DNA of 64,000 bases, from positions 55,641,262 through 55,705,261 of the forward strand of contig CM031859.1 of the NCBI GenBank assembly GCA_018697195.1. The letters run 5' to 3'. Under the pieces are notes generated by a model, which was not told where the DNA came from, made no database searches, and saw only the letters and a program-made list of their open reading frames with translations. Below, piece by piece: positions 24,890 to 39,900 of the stretch. Within the stretch, counting starts at the first letter, position 1. Each line of letters starts with the position of its first letter. The DNA is from Certhia americana (lineage: Eukaryota; Chordata; Aves; Passeriformes; Certhiidae). Both the position numbers and the translations under genes were made by a program.

Positions 24890-25980
24890 TGGAAAGCTGT
24901 TTGTCTTCCTTACTCAAAGCTGACAAACGCGACTTCCCTCACCCCACCGAACCTACCTGAGATTTCGTCCCGGTGGTCGAGGGCCTCCCTTCGGCTGTTT
25001 TCTTTCCGTAACTCACAAATGTGAGTTTTGCCAAGTAAATAGCAAGCACTTACTTTTACCTACTTGCTCTTTGCTTGTGACTCGTCTGCACTTCTTAAAA
25101 CTTTCATGGATGGTGCTCTGGGAAAGAAAACGCACTTGAGAGGGCTGAGGAAAACCTGCTGCCGAGCGGACACAGAGCAGGAAACTGCCCTTAAGTGTCC
25201 CTGATGGAGCAGTACCTCGTCACCTGTCTAAATAGACTCAGCTGCCTAGCAACAAATAGGATCTAAAGGTTGGGCACAATGCAGGAGGTTTATGTTAGTC
25301 CTTCAGGGTGAACTCCAAACGCTCACAGCAGTATGTCATCCTGTAATTAAGTACATCACATCCATTCTTACTCGTCTTGTTACTCTTTTTCTACCCAGTC
25401 TTAAACTGGTAGTTTTAGTCTCATCACTTTAACAACTGTCTAGGTTTAAATCATTGCTACATTACTTCTTCTGTAAAGACACAGCTGCTGCTGAGTTTCT
25501 AAAATTTTAAATGTATCACATCGCTTGGTTGATATGAGCGGGAGGAATTTCCTTTTAGCCCTTTGTAGGTGGACTGATGAATAAAAAATGATGCTGTACT
25601 TCTACAACCACTTCTACAACCACCTCCCCAAATGTAGAAGAATTAGGATGTAACTGGATATAACTCAGTCTCTCCAATAACACATTAGCTTCTGCATTTG
25701 CATTTGAGATCTGCGCTTAAAGGGGATTTTCACAAAGACAAATACAGATTGAAGCTGTGACACATTGTCCTCTTAAGGTACAGCTTCATGGCACATAATG
25801 TACACATAATTAAATAAAAATTATAATATAGTTAATAAGATTTACTTATTTTGATGAAAGAGGCAGCAGAGGACTCTGAAACACCAACAAATTGAACGTC
25901 TTGAACATCAACATGTATACTTTTGAGAACAGGTTGCAAACATGACAGCCAAGTAAAACAGCATTCCTGCTGTTACACTT
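24890..25980. other. Spacer between tRNA-Gly/KATNA1 promoter and the LATS1 3' region
   Basis: No gene recognised. A short 12-bp direct repeat (CTTCTACAACCA) near 25600-25625. The distal limit of the LATS1 3'UTR is uncertain and may extend into 25.98-27 kb. Confidence 0.5.
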
Positions 25981-26842
25981 GTGCTATTTTATTGCTAAAC
26001 AGTAGAGTTGTTGCAGCATAAATCGGGACTTGCAGAAGAGGGATGTGAAGGACAGAAAAGTAAATGCAATTGGGCAACTAGTGTTTACATTTCATGTCTG
26101 AATAGCCAAAATAAGGATGTGATTTTCACTTCCTGTAAAGACTGAGTGTGGGGTTTATTATTCAATCAAGTGTTACACTACAGAAACTGATTCCTAGAAA
26201 ACAGAAACAGTTTCTACAACTCAGCAAGTTCACTGACTACCAGTAGCTGATAATTCAGTTAGGCTGCTCACAAGAGCTGGAATTCTCTTATTCTGAATCA
26301 ACTTTTAAGGTGTCAGCGCAGCCACTCACATCCTGTCCCCCAGGTCAAACACCCATGCTGTGCGTTCAGTCAGCAGGGGCAAGGAAGCCTCTGCAGCTCA
26401 ACTGCTGGGCACTGACAAACTGGAAACTTGGACGAAGGGGATGGGTGCTCCAGTGTACCTATTGGAAAAGTCAGCACAGACGCACATTCTTTTCATATGA
26501 ACATCAGAAGTCTTGGAGATCATGGTCCAAGCCACCACCCCATAAGCCCCTAAGACTCAAATATGCCAATGGGCATTCAGAGATCACATGGCATACATGT
26601 AGCTGGATTGCAGGAATGCAGAGACCTGGCAAAAGGGGATGCCCAGGTCATGATCGAGACAAGTAAAAATACTCAAAAGAACAGTGAATAACTTACTATG
26701 GCCATGAGATAATGCAAGATTAAGTTTACTAGCTAGACACAGAATAAAGGAATGATCCGCTTACGCAGAATTGTGGGATGGTCTATGTATTTAATTGGAG
26801 AATCCAAAAGAACTGATAGTCTTATAATACAAAAAAGGCATT

Positions 26843-26897
26843 ATATATACATATACACACAGAATATGTCTATATATATCTATAGAGATATATATAA
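26843..26897. repeat. TA-rich microsatellite
   Basis: Imperfect TATA/TATC/CACA short-unit stretch including TATATATATC and GATATATATA. Confidence 0.7.
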
Positions 26898-29022
26898 ATC
26901 AGTAAACTTGAATAGTGCCTTTATCATGAGCATCTTAAGGCATTCAAACATTTTACTATGACATTGACCCAATTCATTATCTTTTTTGCTTTGGCTGAAA
27001 TAAAGCAAACAGATTTTAAAGGTCTCATCTGAAATACCCACAACATCTGAAGCAAAAGCCTAATAGCATCTTCAGTGACAGCAGCATCATCTAAGAACCC
27101 ACCCACTGCACTGCCTATCAGCTGAATAATATTAAAAAGAGTCTAAATAAATCATTCCCACTGACAGTTTTTGCAACAGCGGTAGATACATCAGTCTCAA
27201 AGAGACTTTCTAGCCATATATTCTATAGATTCTATTACAAATTGAGGATAGAAAAGATACAGCAAGAGGGCCTGCCCGAGGATAGAATGCCACTGAATAT
27301 CAAATAGTATTTACAGTACAAGTTATAGGATTATAGAACATTTTATAAATACAATTAATATGTATACAAGGGCACATAAAAGAGAAACTTGTTTTCATGC
27401 TTTACAAAGTAAAAGTAACCTGAACTAAAACTTACTGCAGAATTCCACAACTGCTGGCTAGGAGCCTTTCTTCTCCACTGCCTGTACAAACCAATCCCCA
27501 TTGTAGGTCACCGGTGAAACACCCACGTTTTAAGCAGCAACTATGAAGAATCTCAACAGACTCTGAATCTATGTATGAAACATCAAGTTTCAAAACATGG
27601 GTAAGGCAGAGCATGCTGGAGAGTTGTGACAACATTCACGAGTAACTGACTTTCTCAGAGGAGAACCTGGACTGTAACGAACTGCACTTTTTGCAAGGAA
27701 ATACATAATACTGCAGCATATAGGTGGCAAAATTCAAACAAGGAACATTACAACGTCTAACACGATATTAGAAAACGCCAGAAGCATCTACCAAAAATGT
27801 TGTCAGGATCATAAAGATGTGAGCACTTCCTGTTTAAAAAAAGCAAAAGGGTATCTAGTATTTCAGTACTTGCACATGTCCTTAAAAGAATCAATAATTT
27901 CCTTTACTAAAAGCAACTGGTTTTTCTTTTTAGACCAATGGTGCCTTTACAGGTACTTTTATTGTTTTTTTTAGAATTATTTTTAAATTGCCTAAGATCA
28001 GTAATAGTATTAAACAGGAACACACCATAGTATAGTGCAGGCAGAAGAGAGAAATATTCAGATGAAAAGGCAATTTTAAGAGTCAATTTAATGAACAGAT
28101 ATTATTTTCTCTGCACACTTCAAAAATGGTGAGGCAGGCTTGATTAAATTACCTTCAACCAGCAATATATTATACTTTGCTCCAAGACAAGTAGACCAGT
28201 TTTACTGGGATACTTACTATGAAGGAGGATAATCTTTAAAAGTTTATTTACATGAAAAGCAATCTTTTTTTACATAATGTATAAAATGGAGTAGTTATGC
28301 ACTGCAGCCATTTTATAATAATTAAGCTAAATGAAATTAATCTTAAAAGTTACTCTATTTCAACATCTGTGGGAAAGACAGAACAGGAATTGTTTTATTA
28401 AGCTGCAAACTCATTTTCATTATAGAAAGCAACTAACTAACAAACAAACTCTTGTTTGAGAAAGCAACTTCTCATTACCATCTTCTAAACATTATACACA
28501 CTTCACAGTAGAGGGGTGAACTTCCTCAAACATTTTCTTCTCTAACAAAGTATGTTTAAGAAGTTTCCTCATTGCCAATCTGCTGCAGCTCCTCAGTTAT
28601 GTCAGTATAAATCATTTTTGGACCACATTATAAACTGGATCATTCAAATGACCACACTCACAAGAAAGGGAACTCCAAATCCTAACCAACAAGCACTTTC
28701 TTCACTGATCCAGTATTTAGGACAGTACTAGAGACAGTTGCACTGGCACAAAGCGAGACACTGGACTGGAGCACAGAAAGAGAACAAATGGCCATAAGCA
28801 AACAAAAGAGCTTGGTGGGAAAAGTAAACTGGTAACTGATGTTTGCTGCGAGAACAGCTATGAACACCAATTTCATTTATATAGTTGCAATGCCAGTGCA
28901 ATGGCACAAATAATAATTTAGGAAAGCAGTAATGCTTACATGCGTGTTATTAGATTATCCACTGGAATTCAATTCCAAGGAAGAAGAAATGTTTCAAAAG
29001 ACATTTTTACTAAAAATAGTGC

Positions 29023-29042
29023 TTTTTTTTTTTTTTTTTTTT
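29023..29042. repeat. Poly-T run of 20
   Basis: Uninterrupted thymines on the plus strand within the presumed LATS1 3'UTR (A-run in the transcript). Confidence 0.95.
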
Positions 29043-30396
29043 ACCACTGTGTTTATTTTAGGAAAAAGAAGGATAGAGACAAAAACATAATTCTTTCTGC
29101 CTCTCAACACGAACTCCTGGTCTTATCCAGTGAAGCTGCTTAGAGTGATGCTCCCATCCGTGCTCCATGTAGCCTCAACAGGCTCAGTGTTCTCCCACCA
29201 TGAGACCCCACGAGATACCTGAGCATCTCCTACTAGAAATTAACCTAACAGTAATACAGAAGGCAGCAGGCACAGCTGTAAGTTCCTAATTCTGTTCTGA
29301 ACTGGGCTATGAAAGACAGAGCACTGAAACTGTACTGACAGACCCGTACACAGCCCTTCTCCTTAGTGCCTGTGAAACCAGCCAAGGGAAATGGGTCTCC
29401 ACAAGAAGTCTCAAAAGTCATAATTTATAATCTTTTCCCATTACTACCTCAAATTTATCATAAATACACTACTCTAAAATTCATTTTTCAAACTAAAAAT
29501 TCCAACTAAAACAGCACTGTACACACTTTACAATTTGGTTGTAGTCAGAAAATTGAACTAGATTTCAGTAAGTGTTGTTTCTAAGGCTCCTTTTTTCTCT
29601 TACATCTATAGAACTGATGACAGGAGACAATCAAGTTGTTTTTGAGTGAGCAGTCCTGCTTTGAGAGTACCAGTCCCACACTACAGTGTTACTAATATCA
29701 AATCCAATTACTATTTAATAAAATACTACTTCTAATGTTTTATCATCTTATGATCATACTATAGCCAAGACTGACACTTTCTTGTTTCAAAGCTGAGAAC
29801 TAGGCCACTCCCACAGTAGCTGGAAACATTTCAGCAGATAGGTGGCTGGTTTTCCAACACTGTAAATAATAAGGCTAAATACAGTGAGAAGTGAGGGTAC
29901 AGCAGCCTTTTTTTTCTCTTCAGAAATAGATCAGAGAACTTTATTAGCATAAAGTAGGTTTTATATTTGGTCAATACATGGAAAAACTGTGATTAAAAAT
30001 TCTGAAGCAGAGATTTTTTTTCTCTAAAATTATTCAATATAAGTATAAATAGATACCAGGCATCTTAGGGGAAAAAAATAGCACTATTTCCTATTTTGAG
30101 TACTTAGAGTACAGAGGACCAATAACAATATTCAAGTGACTTTTTTTTACCTAACATCAAATCTCTGCTACATTAAACAATTAACATCACTGGAATAAAT
30201 TAATTTTGGGGAAGGACTTCCCTGTATTCTGAGGAAACAAAATGTACAGAGAGGGGAAATGAAGAAATAATTTTTTTAGCATCAAACAAAGTGTGCACCT
30301 ATTTACCCTAGCAATCTTCTTTCAATTCTCTTAAAGAAGAGACTTTTCAAAAGCTATAGCTGCAAAATTGATTAATTTTTGACCTTTATTCCTCTA

Positions 30397-30912
30397 CTAA
30401 ACATAAACCAGATCACGACTCTGAACTCCTCTACCTGCCTGTTCATCATCATCATCATCATCTGACTGCTGTTCTGAGTTTTGGGAACTACCATACTCAT
30501 ACTCAATGGGCTTTGGATTGTTGTATGGGTAGCCATTGTCATCAAAAAACCTTCGGAAGGTGAACTCATAAAAAGCATGTTCAGGATGTTTTCCATTTTT
30601 GTACCACCCATTAAGGGTATCATTTCTGTTCCCCTCCTTATCATCATCACTCCACAATTTATCTGGATCAACTGGATCAAAGTTTGACGTATCCGTAGGA
30701 TGAGCAATTTTGGGAATGTAGAAAGCAGACTGTCGCCGCAGATCGCTTGAAAAATCAATTGTTTTGAAAAATGGATGAGCTTTTATTTCATCTGCGCCGT
30801 TTTTGCCTAAACGATCTTCTGGCCCTCGGCAGAGTTTAATAATAAGGTCAGAGGCCTCTGGAGTCAGTTTAGCTTGAGGTGGAATATGAAGTGCTGTTTG
30901 CCAGTTGATAAC
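30397..30912 (-). CDS. LATS1: LATS1 last coding exon (residues 968-1138)
   Basis: Encodes the kinase C-lobe end, AGC C-terminal extension and hydrophobic motif, ending RDLVYV and TAG. A run of GAT codons encodes six Asp in the acidic tail. Confidence 0.97.
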   Translation of the reverse strand, partial: VINWQTALHIPPQAKLTPEASDLIIKLCRGPEDRLGKNGADEIKAHPFFKTIDFSSDLRRQSAFYIPKIAHPTDTSNFDPVDPDKLWSDDDKEGNRNDTLNGWYKNGKHPEHAFYEFTFRRFFDDNGYPYNNPKPIEYEYGSSQNSEQQSDDDDDDEQAGRGVQSRDLVYV

Positions 30913-33900
30913 CTTAAAAGCAAAAAGAGGTGTTATTTATTTTTAGTTTCACAAAAAGGAAAAAACACATTAAAACAACAAAACAAAACAAATGACCACA
31001 AAGAAATAATTCAGTATGTATAAGGTTTTTCACAGTAGAGGGGAAAACATGAAGTTGCTGTTTCAGAAACACACGGTATACTTTGTCTAGAAATCTGGGA
31101 AAATGTAGATAATGTTTATTTACATTCCAAATCTAAACTAGAGTCTGGCATGGAAAATCCCTGCTACAAGCCAACGAAGATACCATAAAATCCAGCACCT
31201 GGAACCTGAGATTATGCATATGGCTTACAATCCTAAAAAGGTAAGGCAGATTAGTTTTATGATGTACTGTAAACACTAACAGATTTCAAGTTAAAAAAAG
31301 AAAAAGAAAAAAAAAATCAATACTGCACTACATTTGAGCCTGAACGCAATTTTGCAAAAATGACACCTGCAGAAGACTGCCTTGATCTTTTCTCTGAAAC
31401 AGCAGGGGCTCAGGAAGGAAAGGACCAAAGCTGTCAGTAGCTGTGACCAGGTAGTCATCTGCTGCTCCTCCACCTTCCCAAGCTAAACACCTGCAGGTAT
31501 ATCACCAAAGGAAATTCTCTGCAGGCAAAGAGGCATGGAAGCCAAGAGGTGGGAAAAGGACACACAGATAGTGAAAGAGGAAAGGGGAAGGGGAGTAACA
31601 ACTGTGACAGATACAGTGAAAGGCTGAGATCTGATGTGATTTTTAGTTGGCACATTTACTGTATGACCAGATAAGTTACAAATGTGATTCTAGAAGTCTC
31701 TTTATATATTAGGTGCACCTCCATAGTAATGTAAAGTTTAAAACCTTCATAGTTTATATTTATAACATGCTTGGACAGGCAGCCCTCTCAAACATCCAAA
31801 TTAGCAAGACTATGTAAGTTTCAAGCTTTTTTCAGACTGTTAATACCAGACTTTTAAAGTTACCTTCATTTGTGTTTCCAGTGGTGTTTGTGCCAGGAAT
31901 GGAGGCTGCCCCACTAGCATCTCAAAGAGAATTACTCCAACACTCCACCAGTCACACAACTGTGTGTAACCTGAAATAAAGTTCAAGTAAGGTGGGTCAA
32001 GCCTTTGTACAGTTTTAATCCTGAATTTCTATGAACAAAAAAGTTCACAAGAAAATTCAGTTCTGTTCAATACTTATTTAAGATTTCCATATTAACAACT
32101 ATTTATTTTTTTGTTAAAATACCACATCCTTGGGAAAAGCAGGAGTGTGGAAAAGATGAAGCAGGACACCTGAATACCAGTTACTTCGCAGTGAGACTGC
32201 AGTACAAAAATGCATTCATTACCTGTTCGTAACAACACTTCTGGTGCAATGTAGTTGGGTGTGCCCACCAGGGAATGGGCCAGGCAGCGTTGGTGCTGCC
32301 GTGCAGCCCTGCGCTCCAGCGGCTTCAGCCGATCCCCACACCTGCAGTTCGCCGGGTCACCCCACTCACTGCTGAAATCCATACTGTCCTGACGGGCATG
32401 ATCACCTGCCACGGGGTCACAAGGATGGCAAAGTTGAGCATGATTACTTTAGTTCTTATCTAATATGAAGTTTTCTTTATCCGTGAACGGTTCATGTTAC
32501 AAGATAGACTCTGTTTCAGTTTCAATACTCAACCTGAGAGTTAAAACAGAAATCAACATCAAAATGTTGATTTTTGTTTATGATATAAAATACCAATCTC
32601 TGAGGATACAATCTTTTTAAGCTAATTTTTGACATAACTATGAGAAAATACCAATCTCAAGATTTTTCAGATTTTTCTTAAAATCACCACATTGGGTGTA
32701 TAAGGTGTATATTGTTTTCACACTTATGTAAACATAAAACCTCTACATTTAAATCATCAAAAAATAAAACCAGATTTTAAATCTTTATCTTCACACCAGA
32801 GACTGTTTAAGTCTGGCCCAAGATACTTGATATTTTGAGGAAAAACTAATCAAAAGTAATTCAAACCTTGTTTCTGAAGTTATGTTTTTATTTTTGGAAA
32901 CTAAAAACAAGTTATCACATAATCTGTATTTTACCACTCTCAAACCTGTGACTTTTCTTTCGCTCCAACTTTTTTCTTCAGCTACTGTTTTAAGTGATCA
33001 AGCAGGATTTTGAAAAGCCTACTTAAAACCTTTCCATAAAGGAAACAGCACAGTCACCTTTCTACTCATTTACAATTTAATTCCTTGTAAAGAATATTTG
33101 TATTTCTCTTACCGCTCTGGTAGTATTTTGAGTCGTGGGTCCATCGAAAACCAGTACAGAGCCCAAAGTCAGTCAATTTGATATGACCATCACGGTCTAT
33201 CAAGATATTGTCAGGTTTAATATCTCTGTGGATGAAGCCCATCTTATGAACACTCTCAACTGCACATGTCAGTTCTGCTGTGTAGAACCGTGCCAGATTT
33301 TCTGGAAAGACACCCATTCTAATTAGGAGACTCATCATATCACCTCCTGGAATGTAGTCCATTACAAAGTACAAATTGTCCTTATCTTGGAATGAATAGT
33401 ACAGGCGAACCACCCATTCATTATCAGCTTCTGCAAGGATATCCCGCTCAGCTTTAACATGAGCAACTTGATTTCTAAGCAAGACATCTTTTTTCCTCAG
33501 AGTCTTTGTTGCATATAGAGCATTAGTATCCACCTTTCTTGCTAGGCAAACTTCTCCAAATGCACCAACTCCCAGGGTTTTAATTTTTACAAACATTGAC
33601 TTGTCCATTTTAGCTCTTCGTAGCCGAATATAATTTGACTCTTTCTGGCACAACATTTTCCTCATTTGATCCCGGGCTTCTGGTGACAATCCAACCTGTG
33701 CAGCAAACAGAGTTAAATCTGAAGAGTGAACAGTACTCTTTGATTTTTGATCTTCTCATAATTAATTACAAGGCTTAGGCAAAGCAAACCAAATACTTAT
33801 ACACAGCACAAGAAATAATACTTAAAGGGATTTGGTTTTAATTTATACATCAGGTTTCCATGAAAACATATAGGAGTGACAAAAAACTGAAATGTGATCA

Positions 33901-36900
33901 TTTTCAACAGCAGAATGCACAAGGTGCCATGCACCAGGAGGTTCTAGAGAAGGGACTACTAAATTCTTACGAAAGGCAATTCACAAATTACTGATAAAAA
34001 CCACTGCAAATAATATTATCTGAGTAACATGTGCATCAGTTGCCTCCCTGATTCTGTTTACAGGGTTAAAGAAAGCCAAGATATGTCTAGGAGCCCTAAG
34101 TTGCTGAGGGCTAAGGGGCTGCCATGGGAAAGGCAGACTAGCTGGAGCAGAAGTCACTGAACTTCCTGACCATGCTCTAGAATTTCAGCTGCAGGAGGGA
34201 GCATGCACTCCCTCTCACTCTCTACTTCAATATGTAGCTACCCAAAACAGATGCTACTGGCACTGCTTCCTACAGCCCACCCATAGCAAGCCCATGCTCC
34301 TGCCACAGCCTGGACCCGACATTCCCACCTGTCACATAACGCACCCCTTCGCTCACACTCTCCCCACTGCTCTCCACTCTACCTAGGAACCAGCTGAGCA
34401 GAGCACCTTCTTTTGAAGTGGCTCGCTCCTGACACTGTCTTTTCTTGGCTCCCATCTGTGTATGTATCCCTATCTTGACTGAACATCCATGGTATTCCAG
34501 CCAATTCCATCAACATTCTGATAGCTGAAACACTCACAGGCCACACACAACTCATCACCTACAGTGTTGAAACCCTTATCTACAAGAACCACATTGATCA
34601 CTCCCATTGTACTCCAACCTGTGCGCCCTCCCGGGTTTTTTTCTGGCTTCAATTCCCTTAAGAGTCCCATTCAATTTTGGTGCCATTTTTCTTGGCAAAT
34701 TTGAGGGCCTGGAATCAGAATAACTCTTCTTCTTTGTTTTAACGTGAATAGAATGTGCCTTAAATTTTTTACATTTTTTTTCTCAGTGACACTATGACCA
34801 CATAGCTTGATGTTTATTTCTTCTTTTGCTTTCTGACCACATTTTCAAATGATTATATGCTACCTTTCTCACAGCATCTCAGTTATTTTTATCTGCCTAG
34901 CTGGCTTGAAATCACCATCCCACATGACTTCCAAGTTCAACCTATAGCATACTTCCTTATTTTTTCATGGACATGTTGGTAATAAACTCAAACATGGCCA
35001 CAATGAACTCCTGCAAACATTACAACTGCACTATTTGTAAAGCTTTCCATCTCTTACTGTCACATCTTACCGATTTTTCATACCAGATCTTGCTGCTTTC
35101 ATCTCTTTAAAGCCTCAAATATCCAAAATACTATCTGCACTGACTGCACAGCAGTACTCAGGACCATCAATGGGACTAAGTAACTAGTCTAGGCCTGTAT
35201 AGACTGTATCTTAATAGATGACTTCGGCCTTGCCTGACTTCCAACATAACTTGAAACAAAATATAATAGGAAAAAAAAAGCAAAAAAAAATCAATTAGAT
35301 ATTCAGGATCTTAAAAATGCTTTCACATGTTACTATATGTCACCTATTAAAGAAAATACTGTTAGAAAACAAAAAAATTCATACAAGCATCATAGCAAAA
35401 ACAGATGCAAAGGAGATGCAATTAGAAAAATGCATTTTATATAAATGCTTCTAGCCAAACGAATTTCACAAGTTATACAAATTTGGTAAGATTTAAATGG
35501 GGAAGGCTGTCTCAAATTTGAGACAAATTTTTTTGTAAACATTAGATAGGCAGTAGTTAGGACTGGTTAACTGTAGTTTCAAGACTGGTGTGGGAAATAA
35601 GTTCAACTACATATTCTGAATCAAAAAATTGTCTTATTGTGGGAATATCTGCGTACTGTCTTCCAAGACAGAAACATGAAGTTTTCTATGTGTGAACAGG
35701 CTTAAGGCACACTTCAACACAGAAGGCAGGATTTTTTTAAGGCTTACAAATGTCAAGAAGACAACTGAAAAAGACCTTAGCCTTCAAGTAAAGTTCAGAC
35801 AATGGTGAATATTCAATGGTGAATTCACGTTCATAAGGCCCATCTGAACCTTAAAGTGTTCCTCAGTACAGACCTACCTGGACACAAACTGAACCTCACC
35901 CATCACTGACAAAGCTGGCAAAGAATAAAACCTAGATGGAAACAACTCCCTAGGAGTGAGACTCAATACAATAATTAATCACTGCAAGACATATAGTCTC
36001 CAAAACCCTTGTAGCTTTGCGTTCTTCCACCTGCTCTCTAGCTCTTGCATCTGACCAGCTTTATCATGAAAAACCAGCCCAAGTTCTCTTCCCTCATCAA
36101 CTATATCAAATGTTAATTACAAACTTTCTCTCTGAATGGCTATATTTTCCCAAGAACTCTCTTCAGCTTCTGCACTTACTAAAAATTTACAAACTGTCAG
36201 CTGCTCAAACTTTTCCGCACATGTATCTCCAATTATTTCAAGAAACTGTCAGACACCAAAAGTTTCCTGACTTGCTCTCTATCATCATACAATTTGCTCT
36301 CATTTTGCTTCCTTCACATCTTGCTGTGCCTTAAAGGATGACTTAAGTTTCTCTTTGCAGAAAAGACATCTCTTATAACTCTTGGCCAAACTCACACATC
36401 TAAATCAAACGTTTTTGAGACTACTCAACTCCTAGGAGAACTGACACCATAGAAATATGTCACATATGTAAGAAATACAGCATCTGGTGAAAGCAGGTGT
36501 TTTCATAGGGATGCATTCTGATGTTTCTTTCTTTCAAAATTCAAAGGGGAGAAGGGATTCAATACTTGCTTAATCTTCTTAAAACTTTCCCAAATAAATA
36601 ATGAGCATGTTTCCCTTTCTCCTTCTTATGAAGACCCAAAACATACTTTATTGTTGTGGCACTCCTCTCCTGTGTGGTTATGAAAAAGGAGAGGTCTGCT
36701 GCACTACAATAACCCATCTTCCACCCTCCAGCTTGTAATTAAATATCCCAGCATTAAATCTAGCATAAACTAGTAAAACTCTAGCATTAATATTATAAAT
36801 ATTATCTAACAGCCCTACTAAAGTGCTTTAAAAGCACAAGAAGAATATCAAGAAAAGTTGTATCAGTGCTTTCATATAAGTAATACTTATTCTGAGATAC

Positions 36901-39900
36901 TACAGAACACAACACAGTAAGAAGGAAAAGTGAAGTTTGCAAATCAACAGCCAAAATAAATTCATGCTTCGTTTTGATGCAGGATTGCATGCAAAGCCCT
37001 CTAAAAAGGGATCATGCTATTCTTAAGAAACACTGTTGCTTCAGAATCTTACTTGTCTATACAGGGATGGAGGCTACAGAGTTCAGGAAAGCTTCCCACA
37101 CCTTAACAGTTTAAATCAGCTGTTAGTGAAGTGAAAAAGGAAAGAGAGAAGACTAAGAACAAATATCTAGTAAGAGTTCCAGGATGAAATCTTGCTAACA
37201 TTTACATATTTGTGATTAAGCAAACACAAAAGACTACAGTTTACAGTAAGAATTTTCAGAGTAAGAAAACAGAGATTTAAAAACCAGCATGTCAACAAAG
37301 TGGTATTAGCTCAATATGTACTCTCATAGAATAAATAAAAAGGAACATCATACTTATGGGAAACTTACAACTGTTAAGAAATATATATGTGAGACACATC
37401 TCAATTTCACCTTTCTGCAAATCTTAGTTTCACTACTTCTCAGTTTTCTCTTTTGAAATGACATATGCTTGTCAGCTTGAGTTTTTACCCTTTGATTTGC
37501 TTTAACAGAACACTGAAATACTAGAAATAGACCACTGACTCCATGCAGGCACAAAAAAGTTGATTTCACATGTATTTGGTTTATAATTATGCCCTTCAAT
37601 TGCTCTTGTTTAAACAGATACATTTACAGATTACAAAATAAATAGACAAAAGATAACCATCTCTTTCACTCGAAAAAAGCCCCAACTAACCTTTAAATAG
37701 TTTGGGTTTTTTTGAACTGAAAAAAACTATCCCTACTAGTAACAAACTGCAGAATGTAAAAAATACCACTGTTTGAGTATCTATATAAGTGCAATGGCAG
37801 CCTGCCACCTGTCCCCAGTCTGCTTGTACCTTCAGTAATTAATTAAAAAAAAAGAAATATTTTTTAAATCATTAAAATATTGCCAGTAACTCAAAAATGA
37901 GGATTAAATAGAACCCATAACAAAAAGCTATGTAGCTGCATCTCAGTTCATGCAACAATTATTTTGCTTCTGCTGCTGCCTTACTGTATGTAGGTCATAT
38001 GAATTACCTTTTGACATGCAAAGAACTTACTTAAAAATCAATTTCTAAGAAAAAAATGAAATACGTAAACAAGACAAGGAAGAAACTTGCCATGCCTCAA
38101 ACACAAAGATTAAAAACAGTCTTCAATACCATAGTTCTAAATGTTGTAACTACCTGTACTATTTAATTCTACAATTAAGGCATATCTCATAAGAATAATA
38201 CAGGAAAAATTTAGTCATGGATTTAGAAAGAAGGAAGAGTTTACCCGCATCATTTCATTCTCTAGTTGTTTTTTCCGATGCAAACGCTGCTGGTGTGACT
38301 TGAGTATATTTTCCACATGCTGCTCCATAAAGAATTTAAAGGCTTGAGGGGAATAACTCTGAATACGAGACTCTCTTCTTTCTTCATCTTTCTTGTTTTT
38401 TCTAACAGGAACAGGTGAGGTTGTAATTTGTTTCTTTTCTTTATCTGTTGAATCAACACATTCGTAATTCTTTTCATTCTCATCCTCCCTGGATAAAGGA
38501 GGTGGCTCCTCCTTGTTGAGCTTGGGTCCTGCTTCATACAGATTGACAGAAGGATTCTGATGTAACAAGTGTTTAGGGTAAGGTGGTGGGGGACCCTGGT
38601 AATTTGGAGCCTCCACAACAGGAGACATAACTGCCATATTGGTAGAGGGACCGTCAGAGAAGGGAATGGTCTGAACAGTTTGCACGGGCTGCGGCATCCA
38701 GGAAGGGTGAGTGGGTGCCAAGGCAGTCTGCAGCTCTGGTTTCAACACTCGCATGCTTTTCACTGGCTGCTGAATGGGAGCTGGCGTTATGGCTGTCACC
38801 GTGGTGGCCGAAGGCTGGGAGCTGCCAGAGTGACCCTGCCTGCTGCCATGATGGTTGTTGAAGGAGTTTGACCGCACAGGAACACTGGGTTGCCACGTAG
38901 GCATGTCATGCCCATTGCCCGGCGACGACTGAGGCTGCACAGGGGAAGGCTGTGACCAGGACGCAGGTATTCCAGCTACATTTGTGTTGTAAAGTTCCAG
39001 GTTGTGACTATTTCTGTTTGGCACCATTATTGCCTGAGGAAGATTCCCATTGGTGTAAGCTGAAGGAGGAGCAGATCCTCCTGCCTGCATCTGTAGTGCT
39101 GTGGGACTCTGCCTGTTAGTTGGATTCATTGGGTACGGGGGTGGCTGGCGACTCACCGAATTTCCAGACACCACATTCTGGTGAACTATGAATTCCGCCT
39201 GACAATTACCATTTTGCATTCCAGCTCTTCCTGAGGGAAAACTGAATTTACTGTTGGCAGAGCTCTGCATGATTATTGGTTGCCTGCCAATGGGGACAGC
39301 ACTCATGCCTCTCTGACCCTGTGTGGATGAATTCATAGAAGGAGGATTCATAGGTGGAGGTGGATAACCATCCTGCCATGCACCTGGTGGCACTGGAGAA
39401 ATACGGGAGATCACGTATTCCATGTTTCCGGAGTACCGCTTGGTTTGAGAATTTGGCTCCCAGGAAGGAGGTGGAGGAGTAGTTCCCCTTGGAGGGGGCG
39501 TCTGCCCCCGAGGAGGTGGAGGAGGAGGAGTGACACTCCTGATCTGTGGTAGAGGTGGGGGATTCACTCTTTGTCCATTGCCTGGATGAGCCTGAGCAAA
39601 TGCGGCAATGCCAGATCCAGATAATGGCCTTCCTACATCAGGCTGGGAGCTGGGACTCTCCGAGCGATAAACTCCACCCTCTGCCAGGGAAGGGCCGTGC
39701 CGCTGAGGAACCAAGGACTCCTTAGAACCCTTCCAGCTCTGCTTACGGTGAACTGACTGCTGGACAGACCCTGCTTCCACGAGAAGAAAACACAGCATTC
39801 ACATTATTGGAAATTATTCCTGTTCACTGCTTTGAATATTTTGCTCTTCTGTGTTAATTGCTACAGAAACAGGACTTGAATTCTCTGACACCATGTAATC

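Larger units (their letters stand above)
25985..30396 (-). other. LATS1: LATS1 3'UTR and downstream flank (end uncertain)
   Basis: Starts directly after the LATS1 stop codon. Minus-strand AATAAA candidates are near 29940, 29052, 28394, 28241, 27956 and 25988; I cannot tell which are used. Human LATS1 has a 3'UTR of several kb, so a distal site is plausible. Contains a T20 run at 29023-29042 and an AT-rich microsatellite near 26843-26897. An unrecognised 118-codon plus-strand frame at 26310-26666 is not called as a gene. Confidence 0.45.

Noticed and set aside
26310..26666. 118-codon plus-strand open frame
   Set aside because: No recognisable domain, no splice or promoter context, and opposite to the presumed LATS1 3'UTR; kept only as a note.
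36017..36334. 105-codon plus-strand frame in a LATS1 intron
   Set aside because: CT-rich intronic sequence, antisense, without recognised similarity.
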